This document shows, one piece after another, positions 1-9,425 of a stretch of DNA of 24,457 nucleotides. The position numbers and the translations under genes were made by a program. Source of the stretch: Chara braunii. Taxonomy: Eukaryota > Streptophyta > Charophyceae > Charales > Characeae. Below the pieces are notes generated by a model. The model made no database searches. It worked only from the letters and a program-made list of their open reading frames with translations, and was not told the DNA's origin. The DNA lies in NCBI GenBank assembly GCA_003427395.1, contig BFEA01000344.1, positions 958,333-982,789 on the forward strand, in the 5' to 3' direction. Position 1 is the first letter of the stretch, and each line of letters begins with the position of its first letter.

Positions 1-1098
1 CCCAGATCCCACAGTCCGTCGTGGTGATCAAGCGCGCAACCGGCCAGCTTATCGTCAGCTCGACAGGACTTTTCGACTCGCACCAATCTACTCTGCCTAG
101 NCACTGCTTCCCGGAAGNTGGCTTAGGAGTCGANAACGTAAGAGAGCTTTGCGGACNCGCTTGCGGGTTTTATAGNTGCGCCAGGGGAGATAGAAGGGGN
201 AGAAGGCGACAGGAAAGNNGAGGTGTAAGAGGAGAAGCAGGAGGAGAAGACTTTGAGAAGAGTGCTCTACGAATGTCATGCTGATCCCTCGGAACTCAAG
301 GTTCAACCAATCAGATTGGTNGCGCGATAGGAAGGTCCTATCGATCTACGGATCTGATTGGCGAGCGGGAGTTATCNGGGGATTGACCGGGCGTCGTACG
401 CCAGACTTAGAGGGTGAAAAGAGAAAAAGGCGCGAGAGGTGGCGCAAGATGGGTCCAAGATTCAGATGATCAAGAAAGGGAAATGGGCGCGCGAAAGCAA
501 GGTGGGAGAGGGAGAGAGAGAGAAGGAAAAACAGTTAAGGGGAAAGAGAAAAAGGAGGGAGAAGGGAAGGGAGGCACCGGAGGGAGCGATACGGGGGACA
601 GAGAGGAAGAAGCTTTTGCATGCATGGCGCCGTCAACAAAAAAAAGAAAAAGGCACCGAAATAGTTACAGCTTGCTTCTATCCTAATTCAAAAATTGAAA
701 TCACCATATCCGCGCGTGAAAGAGCGACTTGGGAAAAGAAAATCCGACGTCTATTCGTATTTACGCAAAAATTCCGAGAGTTTTTCCCGACGCGCCTAAG
801 AACATTCATGCACCCAAAAAGGACACGTCGAAGTTCCGCTTATCCCGGAATTCCCAACCACTGAGCCCAATTCCTTGTGCGCTTGCTAAGGCGCACACGA
901 ATTCCCATGTATTTCCCGACTTTGCAAAAAGAAAAACAGAACTCCGTAGTTGAAAAAGCTCTTCAAAAAGGAAAATGCGACACCCGAAACCGGCACCCAA
1001 AGGCAAGAAATCAAAACGGGGCCTTCCTGGGATTGGTATGATACAAGCAAAAGAAAGGGTACGAAAGATAGCACGGGGTCGGGGAGTGGCTCGTCACA
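1..1098 (-). repeat. Start (U3 side) of 3' LTR of the Ty3/gypsy element, cut by the window edge
   Basis: This segment is a direct repeat of 11105-12202 (offset 11104). Positions 1-537 match that copy without a difference, even in the placement of ten single Ns. From 538 to 1098 the copies differ at roughly 5% of positions, counted by eye. Homology stops sharply after the plus-strand word tcgtcaca, so on the minus strand the repeat begins TGTGACGA, a normal LTR start. It lies downstream of the minus-strand integrase and accessory ORFs, where a 3' LTR belongs, and the remaining U3-R-U5 would lie left of the window. No polypurine tract is visible next to 1098, which weakens the LTR reading. The many ORFs in its purine-rich part (about 410-620) look non-coding. 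A generic dispersed repeat is the alternative. Confidence 0.6.
168..174 (-). promoter_or_regulatory. Candidate TATA box in the 3' LTR
   Basis: The minus strand reads CTATAAAACCCGC here, a good TATA element about 920 bases inside the LTR start. The same motif is at the matching position of the other LTR copy. In a 3' LTR it would drive outward read-through transcription rather than the element itself. Confidence 0.35.
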
Positions 1099-1467
1099 TA
1101 TGTGACGCGCAGGGGGTTCCAAAATTATGCGATCTCCTGATTGCATATCACGGCGAAAAAGAAGAGGGGAGAACAGAGTGATGCATGAGGAAACAATAGA
1201 GCAGAAGGAAGTACAAGGAAGCATAACTTGAGCCGCGGATGAGATGACGACAACATCCGTGGCAAGATCTCTGCAGCCCTGTCATATGCAACCCTCTGCC
1301 TCATGAAGATCGTCCAAGTGACGCCATCATGGTCCACCCGATCTCCGTGTGCTCTGCATCCCTGCTCGTTGTCGTCCGTCGAATCAGCGTGTAGGTTGAT
1401 GTCATCATCGATAGCGTGATCTTCGTGAAGCTTATTGATTCGGGGGGGGGGGTCAAGTGAATAGGAT
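1099..1467 (-). other. Internal region between last ORF and 3' LTR; no confident gene
   Basis: A minus-strand frame is open from about 1441 to 1125. It has an acidic start (Asp-Asp-Asp-Ile and Ser-Thr-Asp-Asp patches) and a hydrophobic end, but no domain I recognise. It may be the tail of the accessory ORF region read across indels. An 11-base G run at 1442-1452 sits at its upstream end. A perfect 14-bp palindrome (gtcacatatgtgac, 1093-1106) straddles the LTR boundary. I looked for a purine-rich tract on the minus strand just before the LTR and did not find one. Confidence 0.3.
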
Positions 1468-2123
1468 CTACCACCGCCTAGTTGGAATAGGCCAGTAGAG
1501 GCGGTACATGCTGGGGATCTTGCGGGGATGACGGGGAGGGGGTGGGGGTAGGAAGCGATTCATCTCTTCCATCGTCACCGGGAGTTCCTCGTATCNGTCA
1601 CCGGGAGTTCCTCGTATCGGATGATCCGGTGGAAGCGGGGGAAATGATCACCACTGCGGGGGAGGGAAGCAAGGTAATCGCGATAGAAGGAGGAGAGGGT
1701 GCGAAAAAGCGCCGCTCGAAAGATCTCGAAGTGGCGACAGGCGGGGATTATCCCCGTGGCAACGCAGTAGACTTCTACGACGTTGCTTTGCTCCCATGTC
1801 GCGCTGAACAGCAGGAGATGCCAGCAGAATGTGGGAGCAGCAGACTGAAGGGAGGCATGGGGGTGGACGGTGGCGAGTATACGGGTAGAGTAGAAGTCGC
1901 GGAAGATATGGGGATGGAAAGGCTGGGAAGGGAAGGTGACGGGGGTGCGGATCTGCTCAAGGGTGAGGAAATCAAGAGGTCGGCGGGACAGCGTCCAAGG
2001 ACGAAGGCCTATCGCCCGCATCGGTACGTGGGCGAACTGGGGGACGGGTGGGGCTGGAGGAGGAGGGGGATCGGCGCCGTCGCCGTCGCGCGGTACTTGA
2101 GGTGGCTGCTGCAGGGCCGCCAT
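1468..2123 (-). pseudogene. Accessory ORF C of the retroelement (unknown function), frame broken by a 22-bp duplication
   Basis: From ATG 2123 a minus-strand frame runs about 175 codons. It has a proline-rich start (DPPPPPAPPVPQ) and then a region rich in aromatic and hydrophobic residues (FRDFYSTRILATV, FCWHLLLFSATWEQ, SFYRDYLASLP). It then hits a 22-base sequence present twice (1574-1595 and 1597-1618) with a single N between. Reading with one copy leaves the frame open to a TAG at 1470-1468. The composition looks like real coding sequence, but I recognise no family. It overlaps the end of ORF B in another frame and could be its continuation after a frameshift. Its place between integrase and 3' LTR is where env-like or other additional ORFs sit in some plant LTR elements; I see no clear signal peptide or transmembrane pair, so env-like identity is not claimed. 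Confidence 0.4.
1574..1618. repeat. 22-bp perfect direct duplication around a single N
   Basis: The same 22 bases occur at 1574-1595 and 1597-1618, separated only by N at 1596. This is the pattern left when two overlapping contig ends are joined without collapsing the overlap. It shifts the frame of accessory ORF C by 23 bases. Confidence 0.85.
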
Positions 2124-3000
2124 CGTCGGGCCTCGGCGGCTCTGCATCCTTGGTCAGATTGCTACCGATGCGCAAGCTAGCCTCGCTGGTCCACTCCAGC
2201 TGGCGCTTCCCAGCGGCAATTTCGTCGCGTTTTTACATCGCTTGCGGATCTTCCGCCTCCGTTTCCGTACGCGTCGCTTCCTCCGGCGAGGCTTCCCTCT
2301 CGGACCCTGTTCCTTCTTCTTCCTCTTCCTCCTCACTAAGCTCGTCCTCGCTATGTTCACGATGGCTTCCCTCCTTCGATGTGTCCTCGTTGTTGCCTTC
2401 TTCTTCGTCGTCGTCGATGATCGGCGCTTCTTCTGCCCTTGGGTAAAAGGCATAGGGGATCTCGTACGACTTCAGATACTTCTACCGCGATGGTAATGTA
2501 TCCTCGTCGCTAGGTTCCTCCAAGCACGAAGTCTACTGAAGGTACGGATCCAAGGATCGCTCGAAAATGTACTGAGCAGGACTACTGTCGCTCTGAAAGT
2601 AGATGTCGGGTGAGAGATCATCTGCCAATTGCACGATCGGTGCGATAAGCTCCTGTGCAATCAACTGACAACGACCTGGTTGCATCGATCCAAAGAGGAA
2701 TCCAATAAGATCTCCTTCCGTGTCAGTCCTCCACCCCTGTATGATCAGCAACTCCGGGTTCTCGGTCCACGTGGGATACTCGATAGTGCCCGTCCACTTC
2801 ACTTGTACTCGGGCCAAGCAGAAGGACAACTCCTCAAAAGTTTCGCGCCACAGCCGCCAATATCCAGGGTTGATAAAAGGGACCGAAAGAGGCTCGAATG
2901 AGAAGGGGAGAGAAGGGTGAAGATCGGATTGCCAGAAGGTGGGGAAGAGAGAGGGAAGACCAAAGATAGAAAGAGGAGCGAGGAGATGGGCGTGGTTCAT
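1972..3000 (-). pseudogene. Accessory ORF B of the retroelement (unknown; acidic C-terminal region)
   Basis: ORF B starts at ATG 3000-2998, whose last bases form the TGA stop of ORF A (ATGA overlap). Residues 1 to about 155 (to the TAG at 2535) look strongly coding: tryptophan-rich stretches such as GYWRLWRETFEEL, VKWTGTIEYPTW and LIIQGWRTDTEGD. The same frame continues past stops at 2535-2533, 2484-2482 and 2235-2233 through a very acidic block (IIDDDEEE, then a run of seven Glu). It then enters a Ser/Arg/Pro-rich end, with a final stop at 1974-1972. I recognise no domain. Three in-frame stops mean it is decayed or that this copy is inactive. The ORF C frame overlaps its last 150 bases, so the real C-terminus is uncertain. 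A protein with an acidic tail could bind basic proteins such as histones, but that is speculation. Confidence 0.45.
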
Positions 3001-3479
3001 TGGGGACGGGGGAAGGGAACGATGGCAGGAATCACAACATGCCACTCGCTCGGTGATTGGCGAATACCGTCAATATCCGATGCAGAGATTGGAATGATGT
3101 TATACCCTTCGCGGACGAGGACGTGCTGCCACACATTGGACACTTGCTCCGTCCACTCACGCAGCGAGGCCAAGATCTTGGTATGCCTTAGCGGATTGAC
3201 CGAGCTGATGTCGTTGGTGAATCCCGCCACTGTGGTGACGTGGCTTGTTCTGGGACCCGCTCGCCGATGAACTGCAGTAACCTCCGCGACTACTATCGCG
3301 TGAGGGCTTCCTTCTATCCGAAATGCAGCGGCGGCACAGACACCTTCGTCGCAGAAGAATCGCATCAAACGACGGAGATCCGTATTGAGCCGAGGGTGAC
3401 AAACTTGCCGAATTTCTGAGAGGTGGCCACGTGGCTGCCGCAACTATAAGTCAAGAACCCGTTCCGTGATAAAACTCAT
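2997..3479 (-). pseudogene. Accessory ORF A of the retroelement (unknown function)
   Basis: ATG at 3479-3477 overlaps the integrase TGA (3478-3476) as ATGA. The frame encodes about 160 codons with one early in-frame TAG after eleven codons, then stays open to a TGA at 2999-2997, which again overlaps the next ATG. Visible features are a Leu/Arg-rich helix-like stretch (NTDLRRLMRFFCDEG), a hydrophobic strand-like stretch (HAIVVAEVTAV) and a Trp-containing C-terminal part (SLREWTEQVSNVWQ). None matches a family I know. The two start/stop overlaps suggest it was translated by coupled reinitiation behind integrase. A decayed tail of integrase is an alternative, but the clean overlap argues for a separate ORF. 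Confidence 0.45.
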
Positions 3480-5209
3480 GGCGAGGTCGGAGAGGAGGAT
3501 GAGGGACAGGAGGAGGGAGAAAGAGGATAGAGGGTTAGATTGTCGCCGTTTTCCTTGCTTTCCGAGGAAGAAGAGGGAGGAAGATCGGAAGGAGGAAGGA
3601 GACGGAGGTAGGAGGCATGTCGGACGATGGGGACGGAGCTATGGCTGGCACCAGCCTCTGGTGCGATGCGCACCGTGTTGGCGCCGTTGGGTCCGAGTTC
3701 GACAACGCGAAAACAGCCAGAGAACTTGGGAGCGATTTTCCGGTCGCGTGCACATTTACGTACCTGCACTAGGTCCCCCAATTTATATTGGTACTGGGGC
3801 CCAGCATTTCCGTTCCGAGCCTTATAGCTGCGGACCTGTCTACCGTGGGCCAGTTCGGTCATCATTTGCCTTTTCCGGGCTAGCTTCAGAACGGCCCGTT
3901 CCATTAAGTCGGCGTACCTCTTGGCCTTGGCTTTGAGGGCCACACGCGTGTCTCTACCCCCTGCTTCAGCAATTTTCAACTTACCCCGGTAATCGACACA
4001 GGGGAAGCTATTAGTTCGAAGCTGAAAGGGGGTGAACCCCGTAGACTCGTGAGGGGTGGCCCGATGGATCCCGACGATCTGATATACGATTTCGGGCCAA
4101 GGACGCGTGTCGTGTGCCGCTAAGTTCCTGCGAAGGGCGGTTTTGATCATATGGTTGGCATTCTCGGCCAACCCGTTCGACTGAGATACGTGGGGTGCCG
4201 TATGTCGGAGCGTGACGCCCCTTTGTGCAAGTAGTTCTTCTACCTCACCTTTAAATTCAGATCCATTGTCGGTTAAAATTTATTCCGTATCTAGATGGGT
4301 ATACAGAAACCGTTCGATGTACGTGGCTATATCTGCGGCCTTTCGGGTCTTACAAAGATAGACTTCGATGTACTTGGAAAAGTGGTCAATCAATACTAAT
4401 AAAATAGAATATTCACAGCGGTTTGGGTCAGGTGGCACGTCAATATTTGTCGTGTCCATACTGACTCGCTGGAAAGGACGTTACACTTCCGTTGGTACGA
4501 TCGTGTTTGGTTCCCGTATAGGGGCGCGATCAACGGCACAGACCATACAGTTAGCAACAATGTATTTGACATCATCTCGTTTATTGGACCTGAACCATCG
4601 ATTCTGGTCTACAGTTGCCTCCGTGATACGTATTGCGAAATGAGCGGCTTGTTCCTCGTGAGCAGATCGGATCCAATCGTATATCTGGAAGGGATGAGGA
4701 ACTGTCAGCCATGAACCCGATCCGTCAGTTTTTCGCTTTTCCAAATGACCGTTCATCCATCGATAGTCCCGAGATCTCTCGGTCGCCCTACGTCTGTCGT
4801 GTTTGGTGAGGTTGCCCAATGATAATCCCGCTAATTTTGCCAACAAATTTTTATCCGTCCAAACTTCCGCCCGCTGATATTTTTCGTCGTATTTAGGACC
4901 GTCCGTACGGGCGGCCTCGAATCGAACCTCCGTGGGGAGTTTGTTCGTTCTACACAAGGGGCACTTTCATTCCTTACTATTCGTTCGATATCGTACGCAG
5001 GCCCCGTGCGCACGATTGACACACGTGGCACATTCTACCCAATCGACAAATCCAGTTTCGAAGGAATGACAGTCAACCCCATAAACCCATGTAATGCATG
5101 TGCAAAAATAACAAAATTTATCGGGGAGGGTGGCAAAGAAAGCTGAGGAAGTAAGAGGGGCAGAGTTAGTAGGATAAGAAGGGGTTGTGAGGGCAGGCGG
5201 GGTAGTCAT
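3476..5209 (-). pseudogene. PHD-finger plus Ty3/gypsy integrase ORF, with stops
   Basis: Integrase joins the retroelement cDNA to host DNA. The reading frame starts at ATG 5209, in a different frame from RT-RNase H, whose frame ends at 5253. In order it carries: a PHD-like C4HC3 finger (5113-4952); the HHCC zinc domain, H-x5-H-x30-C-x2-C (4660-4538); the catalytic core with Asp at 4456 (SMDTTNIDV), Asp at 4270 (LTDNGSEF) and Glu at 4165 (NGLAENANH), 34 residues between the last two; and a GPY/F-like C-terminal module (KLGDLVQVRK, then PKFSGCFRVVELG, where FSGCF replaces the usual GPF). No chromodomain follows; the end is Ser/Pro-rich. In-frame stops lie at 4969-4967, 4483-4481 and 4282-4280, so this copy cannot make full-length enzyme as read. 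The stop codon overlaps the ATG of ORF A. Confidence 0.85.
4952..5113 (-). other. PHD-like C4HC3 zinc finger ahead of integrase
   Basis: Zinc ligands appear in PHD order: C-x2-C, 23 residues, C-x2-C preceded by Trp (WVECATC), x4, H-x2-C, x11, C-x2-C (KCPLC). Trp two positions before the third cysteine is a hallmark of PHD fingers that read histone H3 tails. An in-frame stop falls between the sixth and seventh ligands, yet both sides fit the pattern, which suggests the stop is recent. Two extra cysteines (TC and VDC) lie in the long second loop. A RING-type or unrelated treble-clef finger is possible. Confidence 0.6.
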
Positions 5210-5252
5210 GATGACAGAGGGGAAGATAAGGGAGAGAATTACTCTGTGTCAC

Positions 5253-6770
5253 TTACTGCTTCGACAGGATCTCCACTTGGCCGTACCGAGGTCCGATCTC
5301 CTGTTTCGGTTCATTCCACGGAATCACCTCCTCACTCTTCAGAACTTTCTCTGGCCGGTACAATCGTGTCAATCCGTCCGCATTCTCATGTCTCTCGTGT
5401 TTCCGATGACGGATGTCAAAGTCCATGTTCTGCAGCACCGTTGCCCATCGTCCGATCATGCCCGAGTAATCCTTCGACTTCTTCAGAGCCAACAGGGGCT
5501 CATGATCAGTTACCAGAGTGAATTTTCATCCGTACAGGTAAGCACGAAAGCGACTGATTCCCCAGAGAGCCGCATAGCATTCTCCCGTCGGAGCGGCGTA
5601 GTTGCGTTTGCAGGCAGGCACTGATTTGGACGCATAGTCTACCACATTCTCAAGTCCGCTTGGTTCCACCTGGGCAAGGATCGCCGGAATCGCCTCTGGC
5701 TGCCAGTCGGTGATTAGAACAAAAGGCTTTTCGGGATCCGGTCTTATAAGGACCGGAGCCAAAATGAGGGCAGCCTTGAGTTTGAAAAACGCTTGATCGC
5801 ATTCCAGTGTCCAGATCAACGGCTGATCCTTGCGCAGGAGATTTGTGAGGGGTCCCGCAATTGCCGCGAAGCCCTTGATAAATCTTCGGTAATACGAAGC
5901 TAGGCCTAGAAAGGCGCGAACTTGCGTGATAGTGGTAGGCACTGGCGCGTCCCTGACAGCTGCCACCTTTTGCGGTTTCGGTTGGAGTCCTTTGTCTGTG
6001 ACCACGTGCCCCAGGAAGGAAATGGTGGCGAGGAAAAACTGACATTTCTCCGGCGCCACCTTGAAGCCTGCATCTCGTAACGCATGCAGTGCCCATTCGG
6101 TGTGCTGCACGTGTCCTTCGTAGGAACTCGAATAGACCAGGATGTCATCCATGTACACAATCACGCAGTAGTTGATGATGCTTTGCGCCAAACGAGTCTT
6201 CCGCACGAAGTTCTGAAAAGCCATGTTCATGGCCCGCTGAAAGGTNGCAGGNGCNTTNCAGATACCCATCGGANATCGAATCCATTGCCACGTGCCCTCG
6301 AAAAGCACAAACGCTGTTTTCGGTCGATCTTCCTCTCGGACAAAAAGATGATGGAACCCATGGCGAACATCAAACTTGCTGAAAAATCGAGCACTCCCAA
6401 TCGCATCCAATAACTCATCAATCCGGGGGAGGGGATACTCAACTTTGATCGTGATGTCATTCAGCTTTCGATAATCAATGCAAATGCGAATCCCCCCTGC
6501 CTTCTTGGGTACTATCACTACAGGAAAAGACCACGGTCCTATAGCGGGTTCGATCCATCCATTAGCTTCGAATTCCTTAATTCGCTGAAAGGCGGCTGCT
6601 CGTTGAGCTGGCGAGTATCGGTAGGGAACGCAGCTAATGGGTGGATGATTTCCCGTAAGAATGGCATGTTCAATTACATTAGTTAACGCAATATCATTGT
6701 CGTGCACGCTCAGCACTTCTGCGTAACCATTTAATACACAGATTAGCGACTTCCGAAATTCCGCGGGAAC
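5253..6770 (-). pseudogene. Ty3/gypsy reverse transcriptase and RNase H
   Basis: This is the polymerase part of pol, which copies the element RNA into DNA (RT) and degrades the RNA strand (RNase H). The frame is open upstream to about 6770. RT hallmarks in order are GWIEPAIGPWSFPVVIVPKK, IRICIDYRKLND, RFFSKFDVRHGFHH, and the catalytic YMDD box (6155-6144, in VYMDDILVYS). Then come FLGHVV and RAFLGLASYYRRFIKGF. Five Ns (6246, 6252, 6255, 6258, 6274) mask codons of the conserved PxG-NAPxTF block. RNase H follows, with VLITDWQPEAIPA, YASKSV, GECYAALWGISRFRAYLYG and, after an in-frame TGA (5528-5526), a VTDHEPLLALKKS segment and NADGLTRL. Apart from that stop the domain is complete. The end of the frame at 5253 and the new ATG at 5209 separate it from integrase. 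Confidence 0.93.
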
Positions 6771-7735
6771 CTGACTGGGAGGGGGATCGTTGATTCCCCG
6801 GACATATTAAGGGGCATATCGATCCAATCAACCGGCCGTTCCCGCCGCTCATTGACACTGGAGAAAACGGAACTACTGGTGCGAGCAGAAAAGACAGTTG
6901 CTATCATCTGGGACTCATCGGGGTTGATCATCTCCGTTTCTTTGGTTTCAGCGTCGGTCTCTGAACCAACCGAAGTCGGTTCCACAGTTAGTCCTGTTAG
7001 ATCCGTCATTTCTTGCATCAGATTCGGCACATCACGTACCGGTGCTTCCGCGTCTTGTTTAATCAAGGCGATGATGACTCTTGTCGTTAGCAATGATCGG
7101 GGTGGGAAAACAGAGATGTCCAAATACTGTTCCGTTTGTTGATAACGCGTTCGTAAGGAAAGAGTTCCCTCGTACAAGGTGCAAGGGGGTTCCAAATCAT
7201 CAGCCAGATCGGAGACTTGTAATATGGGTTCCCCGAGGAGGATAGAAGGACTGACCTGGGTTGTTAGAGGCGTGAATGTACTGTCTTCGGAATTCACGTG
7301 GAAGCTTCGAGCGGTGTTGGGGCACACTCGAAACTCTTCGGGGGTTTTATGTTCGAAAAGTTCGACCAGATGCTTCCATTCTTCTTTACTGGGCATCTCT
7401 TCTTCGTATTCTCGTTCCCTGATTCCCTCCCCCAGGCGTGAGGGGAAGCACTCCTCGGGATCAATGCCTCGGATCATCCTTATTTAGGGTGAGTTGGGAA
7501 CCCGTTTTATTGTTCGGGTGGAAACCCGCAAGGGAACAGTCTGAGGTTTTCCCCCAGTTTGTGTGAGCACTAGTTGCTTTGAATTGAAATGCAGTCGTGC
7601 ACCTACCGCCATCGCCCAAGGTAATCCCAACAGCACAGAATAGGAGCGTACATCTATTACGAGCGCGTTGACAAGGACGTGTACTCGTCCTACCTTTATA
7701 ACCACGTTTTAGATAATACCTACGATATTCATTGC
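6743..7735 (-). pseudogene. Protease C-terminal part and protease-RT linker of unknown function
   Basis: This continues the gag-protease frame after a stop at 7738-7736. About 7705-7620 carries the end of a retropepsin (SVLLGLPWAMAVGARLHF; the usual form is an I/L-LGxPW motif followed by a small-residue turn). Another in-frame stop is at 7486-7484. The frame then runs open for about 245 codons to 6743. That stretch is acidic and Ser/Thr-rich, with no domain I recognise (for example WKHLVELFEHKTPEEF and RVIIALIKQDAEAP). A linker this long between protease and RT is unusual for Ty3/gypsy. The switch to the RT frame occurs near 6770-6785 and could be a mutation or a programmed shift. Confidence 0.6.
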
Positions 7736-9425
7736 TTACTCGTTGGCAGAGACATAGTTGTCTTTGCCAGAAAGAGGAAAAATGAATTCAAGTCGTCCCG
7801 TCTTTTTGACAGTATCTAACGATATGGCTACTGCAGAAGACCCTGTGTCGATGAGGGCGTTAAACGGCTTACCCCAAACTTCGCAGTCACATTCCGCACT
7901 TTTCCATAGTACTGGTCGAGCTCGTACGAAGTGATTTTTTTCTGCTAAAGAAATGGCGGCTACGCGTGCGGCTTCGGGTTCAGGTTCTTTTGTGTCTGGC
8001 TCGAGGGGTGCAACTTCCTCACCTCCTTCCTTCTTCTTCAACATCCGTTGTATGCGCCGATAGGTGAAGCGCTTTTGATTTTTCTGGCAATGTTGTAGGA
8101 GTTTATCGTTCGCCGCTTCAAATATGGTGAGCAGATGTCCTACTGGGATAGGTACATGAATATCTAATTGCTTGAGTGTTTTCAACACATCAATATCTCC
8201 TGTCCGAAACTGCGGTCCGGGATTGGACTCGCGATCGACCCATTCGAGATCATCCTGGGCCGATCGGATCGCTCCGATCATTCCGGCGAGATGAAGGTAC
8301 TCAAGGGGATCGACTATGTCAGCAGCGTCAGAGGAGGAAGTTCCTGATGTCGACGCCATTGTCGTCGAGGAGGAAGGCTGCTCCGGGGCGTATGACACGA
8401 GTTTTTTTCCTGGGTACGTATCCATCAGAGCGGCCACTCGTACCTGATTAAGGGCGACGGGGGCCGCAGCAGGGGGGGGCTGATTACATTTCGGTTGCGG
8501 ACAGTCCCGTGCAAAATGCCCGGGCTGTTTGCAGTTCAAACATTCGATCTTTCCTGCCGGATTAGCAAACTGGGGAAACTGAGGGGCAAATCCTGGAGCA
8601 GGCGGAGCAGGTAAGAGCGGAGGCGATGCAGGGGCAGGTCGAGTAGGAGCTGGGTTAGGCTTGATGAGCCTGCTCATTATTTGTTCCATTCGTTCCATAT
8701 GAGCGGCCTGCATTTGGATCAGATTGCTCATCCATTCGGACTGCTTAGTAGTAGCCGTATGGATCATCTGGGCAAGGTGTAGATTGGTTATGGCTGGCAA
8801 AGGGGGTTCAAGCGAGATTCCGCTTTTGACTGTCGCGATCGAATGATTCACGGGGGGAGAGGAGGACGAAGCAGGCGGGCTGTCGGAAACGGTCCCGCCG
8901 GGAAGGTCATGGTCGGGGTGGGGATAAAACCGTTCAACCGCTTGTAGCCATGATCGCCTTTTGGCCGTTACATCCCGTATGGTATCCGTAATGTCTTCGT
9001 CTCCCTGGCTGATATATTTTTTTGTATCAGCCAAGTCTAGCTCCAACGCTTTAGTAATGATAGTCGATAACTGTGTTGTTTTCGGCGAAACTTTTTTCTG
9101 TAGTTTCCCTTTCAAGGTCGGACTCCGAAGGTGATCAATAAACAGATCTTGAGCAGATTTCTCGCCCCGCCCGGATTTATCCAATGTGGTTTGAAATCGA
9201 TCAGCGAAATCGGGTAACAATTCCCCTGGTCCTTGGGGTCGATTTTTTAGCACATACCAGGCGGCATCTTCACTAACCGTGTCGAATCGAGCCAAGAATG
9301 CACGCTTAAAAGTCTCCCAATCTACCCACGTGTGTTTCCTAAACCAGTCATGCGACGTATAACGAAGTAGCAATGCCAGAACTCTGAACTCGGGGGAGGT
9401 CAGTTGCGCTGTAGTTTTGAGCTTC
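7736..9425 (-). pseudogene. Gag polyprotein (capsid, CCHC nucleocapsid) fused to aspartic protease
   Basis: Gag forms the virus-like particle and packages RNA; the protease cleaves the polyprotein. The frame shows a retrotransposon capsid pattern near its start (HDWFRKHTWVDWETFKRAFLARF), then Pro/Ala/Ser-rich linkers. A single zinc knuckle C-x2-C-x4-H-x4-C (CLNCKQPGHFARDC, 8542-8501) follows. A segment before the protease (HVPIPVGHLLTIFEAANDKL) resembles the pre-protease region of other Ty3/gypsy Gag-Pols. The protease active site is ALIDTGSSAVAIS, with DTG at 7849-7841. The frame stops at 7738-7736 inside the protease and resumes in the same frame. The N-terminus lies in another frame (9518 to about 9420). 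A second, apparently exact copy of the first part begins at 17270. Confidence 0.88.

Noticed and set aside
414-864. Two overlapping plus-strand ORFs rich in Arg/Lys/Glu (90 and 141 codons)
   Set aside because: They lie in the purine-rich part of the LTR, recur at 11518-11968, and come from gag/aag composition. They lack a domain and change freely between copies.
2154-2453. Very basic 99-codon minus-strand ORF
   Set aside because: It is the shadow of the acidic Glu/Asp block of ORF B read in another frame.
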